This document shows, one piece after another, positions 7,007 to 18,100 of a stretch of DNA of 64,000 nt. The position numbers were made by a program, and so were the translations under genes. The stretch spans positions 49,626-113,625 of the forward strand of contig NW_026605102.1 in NCBI RefSeq assembly GCF_947179165.1, read 5' to 3'. Below the pieces are notes generated by a model. That model was given only the letters and a program-made list of their open reading frames with translations, did not search any database and was not told the DNA's origin. Position 1 is the first letter of the stretch. The number at the start of each line of letters is the position of its first letter. Source of the DNA: Solanum dulcamara. Lineage: Eukaryota > Streptophyta > Magnoliopsida > Solanales > Solanaceae.

Positions 7007-10000
7007 ATGGGGTGGGACCCACCTCCAGACATCGAAAAATTTCGTTCGAAAGACGGAATCGTAGATTTCGTCGATACGAACACAACGAGAGTTGCCTCAC
7101 CTTCAGATTCCACCTACAGCTCTTTGAATTTGCAAAAAACAAAAGTGATCAATGTTACTTGTTCTAGCGAAGAGCTGCAGAATGCTGAAAGAATCATTGC
7201 ATTGAGAAATCAGGGATTGTTAAATGTAATAATGAATTGTGAAGATGATTCCTCAGCTCAAATACAATCAGCAGCAAAAAATTCCAAAAAAAATGATACA
7301 AAAATCGACAGAAGTGCAGAGATACAGGCGCCGGAATTTTGATCGGATATTCGACCAAGCTCCGGCGACATTCGACATGTCGGACCATATGGGTTTTGTT
7401 CCTCAGGCCAAGGCGCACCTGATGAACTAATTTTCACCGGCGTATCAATCGCCAGCGAAAAAGTCAGCGTCGGCGCCGGAGCTCCGGCCACTATACCAGC
7501 TCAAAACCAAAGCCAAAATGTTCCTGAGCCTTATACGCAGCCCCTCATCATCACGCCGCATTTCGAATCAACCCAGGAAGCCTCGAATTTCAACTCGACT
7601 TCTGCACATATGGAGGTCGCCGGAGCTCCGGTGAACGAATTCATACAAATTCAATCCCAAGTGGTTCGTGGCAATGTAGAGAAGCTCCCCAGCTACAAGG
7701 TTAGTATCGAATCACCACTATTTGATTCAAATTTGAAAAGTCGTCAACACGACAACAATGGTGGGACTGCCGGAGTTCCGGCCATCCAATTGAGACAAAA
7801 CCAATCCCAACAGGTTCTCCACAATGTAGAGAGGTTCCCTAGTCATATGGTTAGTCTCGAATCACTACCAATTGATTCAAATTTGAAAAGTCGTCAAGAC
7901 GACAAAAATGTCGCCGGAGCTCCGGCGACCCAACTGGCAAGAGATCAATGCCAAAATGTTCCTAAGGCTGTTGTGAGGTCTCCTAGACAAAACTCAGACC
8001 CCAAATTCTCTCCAATAAATTCATATCCAAAAAGTCGTCAAGGCTCAGTTGAAGGAGATAGACACAGTCACAGTCACAGGGGTGTTCGAAATGAGGAACC
8101 TACATTGGCTAATGATCAACAACAGTACCTTGACAATGGTAGTCCATCTCAGAATCAAGGGACTTGCAATGATCAAAGGCCAAACAATTCGAACCTCCTC
8201 CAAAGCAGTGGTTCCATCACAGGGGTACAAGGTAAGTCTTCTAACTCTCTTGAATTCAATATGCAGGGCCAGAATATGTGTCCTCCTAATGACATTCTAT
8301 TATATCCTAATCATATTGAGCTTCCTAATAATCAAAGGCAATGTGTGGAAAATATTTTGCTGCCTAATACTGATGAGCATAATCACCATATTCATAAGCA
8401 CAATGCAGCTGGACATACTCCTGTCTCTTTGAATGATGCTGATAAGTTGTTTAAATCCAATGAAGTAGATGCTCTACCTGGTATTGCTCCTAACAATTCT
8501 ATGCAGGGGAATGAGTCTGACATTAACATGCCTAACTCTAATTCTGATAAACAGACCAACAACATGGTGCAAACCCATAAGACTACAAATATTCAGAATA
8601 ATTTTCCCAAAATTTCCTCTAACTTTGATAAGATTAGTCCCAACAACCAAGTCACTAAATTAGTTAGTATCCAACCTCAACAAACTGACAACAACAATAT
8701 AAATCCTCCAAGGAACCAGTTCCCTATTAGAAAGGAACAGGTCCCTCATCCAGCACCATACACTGTTATACAAACCTTTGCCTCCAAACTGAGGATGAAC
8801 CAAGCTAAAAATGATGTCCCTCTGAATCTAGCTACTCCTATATACACTACCAGACAAGGCCTACCAGCTGTCATCTATGACAAAGAGGACTTCATGGTGA
8901 AATTAGCTGAAAGATGCAAATACACACTTGTTGGAAAATTTAGCAGCACAATGCCTAAGGTGGAGCTAATAAGAAAAAGCTTCATTCTCCAAACTCAATT
9001 GGTAGGGGGTGTCAAAATTGCCCACTTCAATGCCAGGCATGTGTACATTGATCTGGACAATGACTTGGACTACACAACTGTGTGGACCAAGCAAAGAATG
9101 ACAATTGAAGGCCAAACTATGAGGATCCAAACCTGGACTCCAACTTTTAGGCCTGAAGAGGAGACCCCCATTGTACCAGTTTGGGTTGCTCTTCCTGAAC
9201 TCCCATGGCACTGTTATGATAAGGAGTTCCTGACCACTCTCCTTGCTCCTGTGGGGAAAGTACTCTTCATGGATGCAGCCTCTATTCAGAAGACTAGGGG
9301 AAGCACTGCTAAGGTAAGAGTACAGGTAAACCTTACACAAGAGAGACCCCATCATGTATGGCTTGGGCATGACAAAAGTGATCCTACAATAGGAAGGTGG
9401 CAGGAACTCTTATATGACAGTGTGCCTGAGTACTGCATGTACTGCAAGCATCAGGGGCATATGGTGCATGTGTGTAATATCAAGAGGAGAGATGAAGAAC
9501 AGATGAAGAAGAAAAGCCCTGAAAATACATCAAAAAATACAAGCCAAACTCAGGGAGAGAACAAAGAACACAACCAACATCAACCTGATAATTTACAGGT
9601 GCACCAAAATCCTTTCACATCCACTACACCACAACAGTCACAGAACAATAAGGCTAGCAAGGAGGATAATGCTTGGCAAACTCAGAGAAGGAAACAAAAC
9701 AAAGGACACATTAATGGCCAGCTGAACCAAGAAACAAGAGCTGCAGGAGTATTAACCAAAGGTAAGTATGTTGCAGTGCAGCAAACCAAAGTAAATCCAG
9801 GTAAGACTACTACTGCTATCTCTATTCCAAATGTTCATGTTGATCTTGCATTGCAAGATCAACCCACTAACCAAATTGCAGGACCTACAGACAACCAGAA
9901 GAACTCTTTGTTGAAGAGTTCATCCACAAGGCAGGCAAGCACAACAACTGAGAGGCAAGGTATTGACTTATCTCTCTCACAAACCCCATCCCCCCATATT

Positions 10001-10573
10001 GCATGCACAAGTAATATCTTAACAGGTGTTACTCAAGGGACCAATCCTGCAAGGAATTCAGGTATTGACTTATCACTCCCAATCCCCCTGAACCTCCCAA
10101 AGATTAATATTGTTGCTGCTGATCTGGTAGTTGAAGGAGGAAAGGCTGGAAGTGTACAGGAGAACCCCACTAACATGCAGGATGGGGAAACCAATAGGGG
10201 AGGGGTACACCCTCATGCTATGCATGAGAGTATTGTTGAACTTAGGAGAGACTCCAGAGCTCCTGCTACCCCTGCTACCTCTGCTCAAAAGACTCCAACA
10301 CACACTCCTACCCCTGCAGCTAGTCATATTGATGAAATTACCATGCAAGCTAGCAAAGGTGCCATGGCCAAAGACCTGGGATCTCACCCTAGTACTAGTG
10401 GTAAAAGTTCTACTGTTCAGAAGAATAAGCTAAGCAAGAAAAGAAGAGAAGCCATTAAAAAGAAAATACAAGAAATGAACTCAGCTGAGACATGTCAAAC
10501 TCCAAAAATGGACAGTTTGATAGTACAGCAGGGGGAGCAGGAGTGCCAACAATTTGTCTTAGATGATGACTAG
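7007..10573 (+). pseudogene. LINE ORF1: nucleic-acid-binding protein (DUF4283-like, CCHC knuckle), one in-frame TGA
   Basis: ORF1 proteins coat the LINE RNA and form the RNP. The ATG at 7007 has a good context (G at -3, G at +4). The frame is open to 10573 except for one TGA at 7340-7342. The sequence reads on in the same frame to the next ATG at 7610, so this is a single-base nonsense change (CGA to TGA, CpG decay, is plausible) rather than two genes. Parts, numbered from 7007: a low-complexity N-terminus; four diverged repeats of about 50 residues with (V)AGAP...QSQ and DSNLKSRQ (about 150-345); Asn/Gln-rich linker; a DUF4283-like domain (about 630-800); a zinc knuckle CX2CX4HX4C at 810-823; a hydrophilic tail with a basic KKRREAIKKK segment. 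DUF4283 plus CCHC is typical of one class of plant LINE ORF1. Translation restarting at 7610 would still give a protein with both domains. Confidence 0.82.
7460..8045 (+). repeat. Degenerate in-frame repeats with CCGGAGCTCCGG palindromes in ORF1
   Basis: Four diverged repeats of roughly 150 bp encode the AGAP/GVPA...QSQ...SNLKSRQ units. Most begin with a palindrome around the SacI-like core: GCCGGAGCTCCGGC at 7475-7488, CCGGAGCTCCGG at 7620-7631, a broken version near 7768, and a perfect 20-bp palindrome GTCGCCGGAGCTCCGGCGAC at 7910-7929. Confidence 0.75.
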
Positions 10574-11002
10574 GTGGGGATGGATATCACTCCTCTCCAA
10601 GCCCATTGCATTCCCACATCTCCCAGAAATTCAGCTGAAATCATCCATGAGAGAGTTACTGATCTGCCTCAGTTCACCTGCACCCTCAACACCAACATAC
10701 AAGATCTTACAGATGAGTATGCTGTGTGTGAGTCTGAGAATGAGGAAGATTTTGATGACCAACCTCTGCAAGACCATGAGGATGATGATAATAATAGTGA
10801 GAGTGAGCAGTTGATCAAGATCTTCAGTCCCTCTTCTGATAATGTTTATGAAGAAGAAATTAAGCAAGCAACTAGTTCACAGGGATTATCTCCTAGAGGG
10901 ATTCATAGGACCAGACTTAGCACTAAACCAAAAACCTCTTCAACATCTGTCCTCACTGGCAGGCCAAATACCAGGCTCCAAACTCTCAAACCTTTTAAAT
11001 GA
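10574..11002 (+). CDS. Acidic C-terminal extension of ORF1 frame beyond TAG, overlapping the ORF2 start
   Basis: This frame is the direct continuation of ORF1 after a TAG at 10571-10573; it has no ATG at its beginning (first ATG at 10580), so I do not regard it as a separate gene. It encodes about 142 residues, rich in Asp/Glu in the middle (EEDFDDQPLQDHEDDD) and basic at the end, and stops with TGA at 11000-11002. The stop overlaps the ORF2 start as ATGA. That exact coupling suggests ORF1 normally runs to 11002 and the TAG is a mutation (TGG to TAG is possible) or a readthrough site. Alternatively it is simply spacer that happens to be open. Confidence 0.5.
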   Translation: MGMDITPLQAHCIPTSPRNSAEIIHERVTDLPQFTCTLNTNIQDLTDEYAVCESENEEDFDDQPLQDHEDDDNNSESEQLIKIFSPSSDNVYEEEIKQATSSQGLSPRGIHRTRLSTKPKTSSTSVLTGRPNTRLQTLKPFK

Positions 11003-14000
11003 TTAGCATCCTTAGTTGGAATGTGAGGGGTATTAATACCCAAGGAGCTATGGAGAGAATTAAACTTCTCAAAAACATACATCATATCTCTATCATTGCC
11101 ATTTTAGAACCTTTCTCTGACAATACTCAACTGCAGTACTTTAGAAATCTTCTCAACATGGACCATGCTACTCATAATCCTAATGGTAAAATTTGGATTT
11201 TCTGGACAAAAGATGTGAGTTGCACTATTTTGGAAAATGAGGAACAGCTGATCACTTGTGACATTAACCATGTTATGAGCCCTAATCAGTTCATTACTAC
11301 CTTTGTGTATGCCAAGTGTAAGGACCACCTCAGAAGGCCTCTATGGGATAGCATGCTGCAGCAGTCCACTACCTCTCTTCCATGGTGTACTGTAGGTGAC
11401 TTCAATGTTATTACTGACCCTGAAGAAAAACTTGGGGGGGTCATGTATAATATGAGAAAGAGCCTTGAGTTCATTAGTATTATAGAGGCTAGTGGCCTGC
11501 AAGACCTTGGCTTTACAGGGCAGAAATACACCTGGTGCAATCAAAGAGGCATCATGTCCAGGGTATGGAAGAGACTTGATAGGGGAATGGTTAATGATAA
11601 ATGGCTGGAAACCATGCCCCTTACTTCCATAACTCATCTCCCCTCAGTTGGTTCTGATCATTGCCCTCTGCTTATGGAAATGATAGATCAACATCATAAT
11701 CCCATCAAATACTTCAAGTTCCTCAACTGTTGGCCTGAACAACCTTCCTTTATGGATCTTGTTGAGAACTGCTGGAGCAGGTCCATTGAGGGTAATCCAA
11801 TGTGGATCTTTCACATGAAGATGAAGAGGCTTGCTAATACTCTTAGTAACTGGTCTAGGAACCAATTTGGTGATATCTATGCTAAAGTTAAAGAGTATGA
11901 GGAAGCTGTTAGACAAGCTGAAGAGGACCTGATTAACATGCAATCCAATGAAAACAGATCCAAGCTTCATGCCATCAATGCTGAATACATCAGGTATATG
12001 AAAATGGAGAATACTATCCTTAGACAAAAGACTCAGCTGCAGTGGTTTAAAGAAGGTGATATGAACTCTAGTTACTTCCATGCCCTGATTAGAGGCAGAA
12101 GAAGGAAGCTGTACATTCACAGGATTCAGACTGAGGAAGGCTCATGGGTGCAGGGTGATGCTGAAATAGCTGAGGCAGCCTGTGAGCATTTCCAGCAGAT
12201 CTTCACTGGGGAAGAGAACTACATCCAACAGCATAACCTTCAATGCATCACTCCTATGGTTACTGACCAGCAAAATGAGACCCTCCAAGCCACCCCATCT
12301 ATGGAAGAGTTGAAAACTGTAGTCTTTGCTATGAATCCCAACTCAGCAGCTGGCCCTGATGGGATGAATGGCAAATTCTTCCAAGTATGCTGGGATATCA
12401 TCAAAGAAGACCTCCTTAGTGTAGTCAATTCCTTCTTCTGTGGTCAGACCATGCCTAAGTACTTCTCTCATGCTTGCCTAGTTCTCCTCCCCAAAGTGAA
12501 GCACCCTACCAAAATCTCTGAATTCAGGCCCATAAGTCTGAGTAATTTTACTAACAAAATCATATCCAAACTCCTTTGTCTTAGACTAGCCCCTATTCTG
12601 CCTAACCTCATCTCCCTTAACCAATCAGGCTTTGTTAAAAATAGGAGCATCTCTGAGAATATCATGCTGGCCCAAGAAATCATCCACCAGATAAAAAAGC
12701 CTAACATAGGAGGCAATGTTGTGATCAAACTTGACATGGCCAAAGCTTATGATAGGGTCTCTTGGTCCTACACTTGCCTGGTTCTGAGAAGAATGGGCTT
12801 TGGTGAAAGATTCATTGATATGGCATGGAGAATCATGTCTGATAATTGGTATTCTGTCATAGTTAATGGATCTAGGCATGGTTTCCTTCATTCCACAAGG
12901 GGCCTCAAGCAGGGTGACCCTCTATCCCCAGCCTTATTCATCCTTGGAGCTGAAGTTCTCTCTAGACTTATGAACAAACTTCATCATCATCCTCAGTTCC
13001 ATGGTTTCTACATGTCTCAAAAGGGTCCTCAGATTAACCACCTTAGCTTTGCTGATGATATCATTATTTTTGCTTCTGGAAGGAAGCAAACCTTGACTCT
13101 CATCATGGAGACTTTGGATACTTATGAAAAGACCTCTGGACAACTGATCAACAAGCATAAAAGCCACTTCATGATTCCTTCCAATGCCTTCCAATCTACT
13201 GTGCAGAGAATCAAGGATATTACTGGTTTCACTCAAAAGAGCAGCCCCATCACCTACCTGGGATGCCCCATCTACATTGGAAGGCAGAGAATTATCTACT
13301 ACTCTGAGCTTATTGCAAAGGTAGTTAATAAGATCACAGGATGGCAGGCAAAGATCCTGAGCTATGGGGGCAGAGTTACTCTTGTCAAACATGTCATCCA
13401 AGCCATGCCTATTCACTTGCTTGCAGCCAGCACACCACCCTCCACTACCATCAAGCAAATCCAAAGCATTACTGCCAACTTCTTTTGGGGGTGGAAGAAT
13501 GACAAAAGGAAGTACCATTGGTCTTCTTGGAAGAACCTGAGTTTCCCATATGATGAGGGGGGCATAGGGGTCAGACAAATTGCTGATGTTGCTAAGTCCT
13601 TTCAATATAAGCAATGGTGGACTCTTAGAACCAAGAACACCTTGTGGGGTGACTTCCTTAAAGCCAAGTATTGTCAGAGGGCTAATATCATCACCAAGAA
13701 ATGGGATACTGGCCAATCCCTTACTTGGAAACACCTGATGTACAACAAGACACACATGGAGCCTCATATTCAATGGCAAATCTTGTCTGGTACTTGCCTC
13801 TTTTGGTGGGACAACTGGCTGGGGGTTGGACCTCTAGCACTCTTCACCACTAACAGTTGCAGGTTCAACAACATTCAGGTTTCTGCCTTCTTGACCAATG
13901 GTCAATGGAATGTGGATCTTGTCATACAAAAGGCTCCTCCCCAACTTGTGTCAACCATCCTGGCTACCTACATCAACTATCAGCCTCTCCAGCAAGATCA

Positions 14001-15159
14001 ACCAAGCTGGAAGCTCACTAGTTCTGGGGAGTTCAGTTGTTCCACAGCATGGGAGCTCATCAGAGCCAAAAGACCAAAGACTAAGCTCAATTCTTCCACA
14101 TGGCACAACCTCATCCCTTTCAAATACTCCTTCCTGGTCTGGAGAGCTTTTAGAGGGAAGTTGCCCACCAATGAGAGCTTGATCAGATTTGGTCATACCC
14201 CCTCTCAGTGCTACTGCTGCCATAGACCTGGCCAAGACACTATTGATCACATTTTTGTTGCAGGTTCCTTTGCTACCAACATTTGGAAAGTCTTCTCTGA
14301 TTCCTTGGGTATCATTAAGGAGTACACACCTCTTAGAACTCTTTTGATGAGGTGGTGGAATTCTAAGTATAAGAATAATGCTCATAAGCTTATTCTGCAG
14401 GCTACTCCTATTTCCATTTGTTGGAACCTTTGGAAAAATAGATGTGCCTCTAAATATGGTGGAAAACATTCTAATATGGCTAGAGTCAAATTCTCTATCT
14501 ACAAAGATATCCACAACTTGCTCACCATAGCCTTCCCCTATATCAAGTGGCCTACCAGCTGGAAGGAACTGGTCCTTTGGATTGATCAGTGTTCTCATGT
14601 TATCCAAATCACTCCTGTGAAATGGATAAAGCCAGCAGGCCACAGGGTGAAACTAAATACAGATGGCAGTGCTCTTGACAACCCTGGCAACATTGGTGGA
14701 GGAGGAATCTTAAGAAATTCTTATGGAGATCTCATTTTTGCCTTTGCTGTCCCTTTAGGTACAGGTACTAATAATCAAGCTGAGATTAAAGCAGCTATCT
14801 TTGGCCTCTCCTGGTGCCTCCACCTTGGTTACTACAAGGTAGAACTAGAAGTGGATTCTGAACTCCTCACCAAGTGGCTGCATCATCAAGCAAAGCCCCC
14901 CTGGACCATCAGAGGACTGCTGGACAACCTTCACAATATCATCTGTCAGTTCCAGGCTTTTCAATGCAATCACACCTTTAGGGAGGCCAACTCCATTGCT
15001 GATGCATTATCCAAGCACAGCCACAAATGTACTTCTCCTGAGCTATACTTCATCAAACAGGATCTCCCCAAAGAAGCTAAAGCCCACCTGGAACTGGACA
15101 GGTTGGGAATGGCTAGCTTCAGAAGAAGGAAGCTCAAGAGAATCAAGAAACCACCCTGA
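10999..15159 (+). CDS. LINE ORF2: endonuclease, reverse transcriptase, RNase H polyprotein (intact)
   Basis: A 1386-residue protein that nicks the target and copies the LINE RNA from the exposed 3' end. Domains: APE-type endonuclease (about 1-230) with SWNVRG (N8), E37 in ILEPF, GDFN (D134/N136), RLDRGMVN and SDH (219-221); reverse transcriptase (about 450-720) with AGPDG, LLPK, FRPISL, the catalytic D579 (KLDMAKAYDRV), RGLKQGDPLSP and FADD (D686/D687); zf-RVT (about 1003-1100, CYCCHRPGQDTIDHI); RNase H (about 1215-1345) with D1222, E1262, D1286 and D1335. All catalytic residues I can check are present and there is no frameshift, so it may be active. The ATG overlaps the upstream stop (ATGA), suggesting termination-reinitiation. 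It ends in LKRIKKPP. Confidence 0.97.
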   Translation: MISILSWNVRGINTQGAMERIKLLKNIHHISIIAILEPFSDNTQLQYFRNLLNMDHATHNPNGKIWIFWTKDVSCTILENEEQLITCDINHVMSPNQFITTFVYAKCKDHLRRPLWDSMLQQSTTSLPWCTVGDFNVITDPEEKLGGVMYNMRKSLEFISIIEASGLQDLGFTGQKYTWCNQRGIMSRVWKRLDRGMVNDKWLETMPLTSITHLPSVGSDHCPLLMEMIDQHHNPIKYFKFLNCWPEQPSFMDLVENCWSRSIEGNPMWIFHMKMKRLANTLSNWSRNQFGDIYAKVKEYEEAVRQAEEDLINMQSNENRSKLHAINAEYIRYMKMENTILRQKTQLQWFKEGDMNSSYFHALIRGRRRKLYIHRIQTEEGSWVQGDAEIAEAACEHFQQIFTGEENYIQQHNLQCITPMVTDQQNETLQATPSMEELKTVVFAMNPNSAAGPDGMNGKFFQVCWDIIKEDLLSVVNSFFCGQTMPKYFSHACLVLLPKVKHPTKISEFRPISLSNFTNKIISKLLCLRLAPILPNLISLNQSGFVKNRSISENIMLAQEIIHQIKKPNIGGNVVIKLDMAKAYDRVSWSYTCLVLRRMGFGERFIDMAWRIMSDNWYSVIVNGSRHGFLHSTRGLKQGDPLSPALFILGAEVLSRLMNKLHHHPQFHGFYMSQKGPQINHLSFADDIIIFASGRKQTLTLIMETLDTYEKTSGQLINKHKSHFMIPSNAFQSTVQRIKDITGFTQKSSPITYLGCPIYIGRQRIIYYSELIAKVVNKITGWQAKILSYGGRVTLVKHVIQAMPIHLLAASTPPSTTIKQIQSITANFFWGWKNDKRKYHWSSWKNLSFPYDEGGIGVRQIADVAKSFQYKQWWTLRTKNTLWGDFLKAKYCQRANIITKKWDTGQSLTWKHLMYNKTHMEPHIQWQILSGTCLFWWDNWLGVGPLALFTTNSCRFNNIQVSAFLTNGQWNVDLVIQKAPPQLVSTILATYINYQPLQQDQPSWKLTSSGEFSCSTAWELIRAKRPKTKLNSSTWHNLIPFKYSFLVWRAFRGKLPTNESLIRFGHTPSQCYCCHRPGQDTIDHIFVAGSFATNIWKVFSDSLGIIKEYTPLRTLLMRWWNSKYKNNAHKLILQATPISICWNLWKNRCASKYGGKHSNMARVKFSIYKDIHNLLTIAFPYIKWPTSWKELVLWIDQCSHVIQITPVKWIKPAGHRVKLNTDGSALDNPGNIGGGGILRNSYGDLIFAFAVPLGTGTNNQAEIKAAIFGLSWCLHLGYYKVELEVDSELLTKWLHHQAKPPWTIRGLLDNLHNIICQFQAFQCNHTFREANSIADALSKHSHKCTSPELYFIKQDLPKEAKAHLELDRLGMASFRRRKLKRIKKPP

Positions 15160-15195
15160 TCTGCTGCACTGCTGTTCTAACTCTATCTTCAACTT

Positions 15196-18100
15196 ATGCA
15201 TAGATACAAATACTTTGAAGATCCCACAGTTAGAACCACTGTAAAAGGGAGAGTCTCCCCTACATATTACTTGTTCACAATAACCAAATTACCTCTTGAG
15301 GTAAGACATAGTATATTTTCTTTTTTCTATTTCACTAATCTGATTTTGCAGGGTCCTAGATCTTCAACTATCATGATTACCCTTCAGCTTGGAGCACCAC
15401 TGGAGTACCTGCTGCAGGGCAGCAGGTGCAGGAGGTGGAATAACATGTGGACCTGTCCAAGGCCCCCCAAACTTTGCAGGATGGTAGAATATATTTTTTT
15501 GACAAGTCCCAAGAAGTTTCAGCCCAAACGGATAATTGGAGACGTTAGGCGAGCGACATGGAAACATTCAGCTGCCTTAAGTCTAAAGAGAGGATCTTTA
15601 GTAATTTGGACCCTCCAACTTGGGCAAAAAGTCTTCAAACTTTGCAGGACTAAAGGAGAGGATATATATGCTAACTCCATAAAGTTTCAACTCAAATGGA
15701 CAATTGGAGACGTTAGTCGAGCGACTTGGAAAATGATAACACTCTCCAAAGCTCTTACTGAGGTCCCTTCTTTATTGCTAGTCTGTGTACATTATTTTTT
15801 GTTTGGGCTTGTTTGTTGTATTATTGCAGGTGTCTGGAGTAATATATTAGCACTCTTCAACAACAAATACATAGACAAGAGCACAAAAACAACTTCCAAA
15901 CACCCTGCAACCTCTAAGCTTCAGCTGGGCAGCAGGTGCAGGGTGTGGAGTAGCATGTGGACTTGTCCAATGACCCCCAAACTTTGCAGGATGTTAGAAT
16001 ATATTATTTTGACAAGCCCCAAGAAGTTTCAGCCCAAACGGATAATTGGAGGCGTTAGGCGAGTGACGTGGAAACATTCAGCTGCCTTAAGCCTAAAGGG
16101 AGGGTCTTTAGTAATTTGGACCCTCCAAATTGGGAAACAATTCTTCAAACTTAGCAGGAATAAAGGAGAGGATATAAATGCTAAATCCACAAAGTTTCAA
16201 CACAAATGGATAATTGGAGACGTTAGTCGAGCGGCTTGGAAAATGATAACACTCTCCAAAGCTCTTATTGAGGTCCCCTCTTTATTGCTAGTCTGTGTAT
16301 ATTATTTTTTGTTTGGACTTGTTTGTTGTATTATTGCAGGTGTCTGGAGTAATATATTAGCATTCTTCAACAACAAATACATAGACAAGAGCACAACAAC
16401 ACCTTCCAAATACCCTGCAACCTCTAAGCCTCAGCAGGGCAGCAGGTGCAGGGTAGGGAGTAACTTGTGGACTTGTCCAAAGTCTCCCAAACTTTGCAGG
16501 ATGGTAGCATATATGTTTTTGATAAGACCCAAGAAATTTCAGCCCAAACGGATAATTTTAGACGTTAGGCGAGCGAGCTTGAAACAATCAGCTGTCTTAA
16601 CCTTAAAAAGGAAGAATTTTGCTAAATGGAAGCTCCAACTTGGGAAACAAGCATTCAAACTTTGCATGGCTAAAGTAATGAATATATATGCAAACCTCAG
16701 GAAGTTTCAGCTCAAACGGATAAGTGGAGACGTTAGTCGAGCGACATGGAAAATGCTAACAGGCTCCAAAATCCTTTTTGAGATTCAATCCTCTCTACTA
16801 ACCTGTATAGGTCTTTGCTTGTGTTTGGTTATTTGCTGTGTATTTGCAGGTTGTTGGAGGCTTACACCAACATGCTTTAACATCAAATACATAGAGGACA
16901 ACACCTGCATCAACTCAGCACCTGCAGCAGCCCAACACCTGCAACACCTGCAGCAGTCCTTTTTGCTTTGTTGCTTGTCTTTGGCTGTGGTTGTGTGGCT
17001 TGTTGGTTCTGATTGTCTGTGCAGGTACTCCAAGTTGAACCTGATCACAACAAAGGATACTTGTGTAACTGATACCAACAAACACCATAATCACAAAGGA
17101 AGCAACAAGAAGATGTACACTAGGCCTCCACAAGGACTATGCAGAACAGCAACTTCCAGCTGGTTCTTGTGGTTGTTTGTTTGTTTGCATTTGGCTAAGT
17201 GTTTTTGCTTAGGGACATCAATAACTGGGGAATCCCATAACATCCAATCCAGCTTTTGGCCTTGTTCTCCTCCATCTTATTGGACATGGCCTTTGTCCAC
17301 TTATGCAGGCCCTCTTTGGAACTGCTATGAGGGCTGCAAATTCTTGGGGCTCCTATGGAGCAGCTTTCCACAGCAACAACTACACCAACTTGCAACACAC
17401 AAGGAACATGGAGCAATCAGAACCTGCAGATTAGCAGCCTTGGGTTTGTTGTTTTTGTTTTTGTTTGTCTGTGCAGGTGCAAATCTTCAGAATTCCCCAT
17501 GCATACCAGATGCATTCCATCAACATCTGCAACAACTCCACCAACTTGCAGCAGACAAGGAACAAATACAAGCTAATAGCAATAGCTACAGCAGCTTGCA
17601 CACCTATTTGGTTGTATGTTTTGTTGGTCTTGTTTGGCTGTGCAGGCTGAACCACTTCAAAGCAAGGACCAACAAGCATTACAATGGCAGCAACAAGGAA
17701 TTTGTGCAACAGAATTCTTGGAATTGTTCTTATAATTGTATGCTTGCTTGTTTGTTTGCTTCCTTGTTTGTGCAGTTTGTTGGAGATACAGCCCAAAAGG
17801 AACTCCAACATCATCATAGACAACATCCAAGAACAAACAACAACAAGAATGCTGAAGCTGAATTTGAATGGAAGCAACAACAACTTACAAGAGAAGTTGC
17901 AACCATTCACCCTGCAGCTCAGATGTTAACAAGTTGTCTTGTTTTTGTGGACATGTGCAGTTGGACCCCCCTGCAGGCACATATTTACTCTAACAAGCTG
18001 ACCAATGTTTCTTTGGAAGCAACAAGGAGCTGCATTCCAGCAGCACACAAGGAACAGCTACAAGTTACCAGCAGATTGCAGATGTTTGTTGGTTTTGTTT

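Noticed and set aside
10574..11002. Independent small gene starting at GTG 10574
   Set aside because: It is the same frame as ORF1 directly after its TAG; plant nuclear genes rarely start at GTG. Treated as an ORF1 extension.
12934..14643. Minus-strand frames of 281 and 230 codons opposite ORF2
   Set aside because: They are shadows of ORF2, which carries all catalytic motifs on the plus strand; the translations show no recognised domain.
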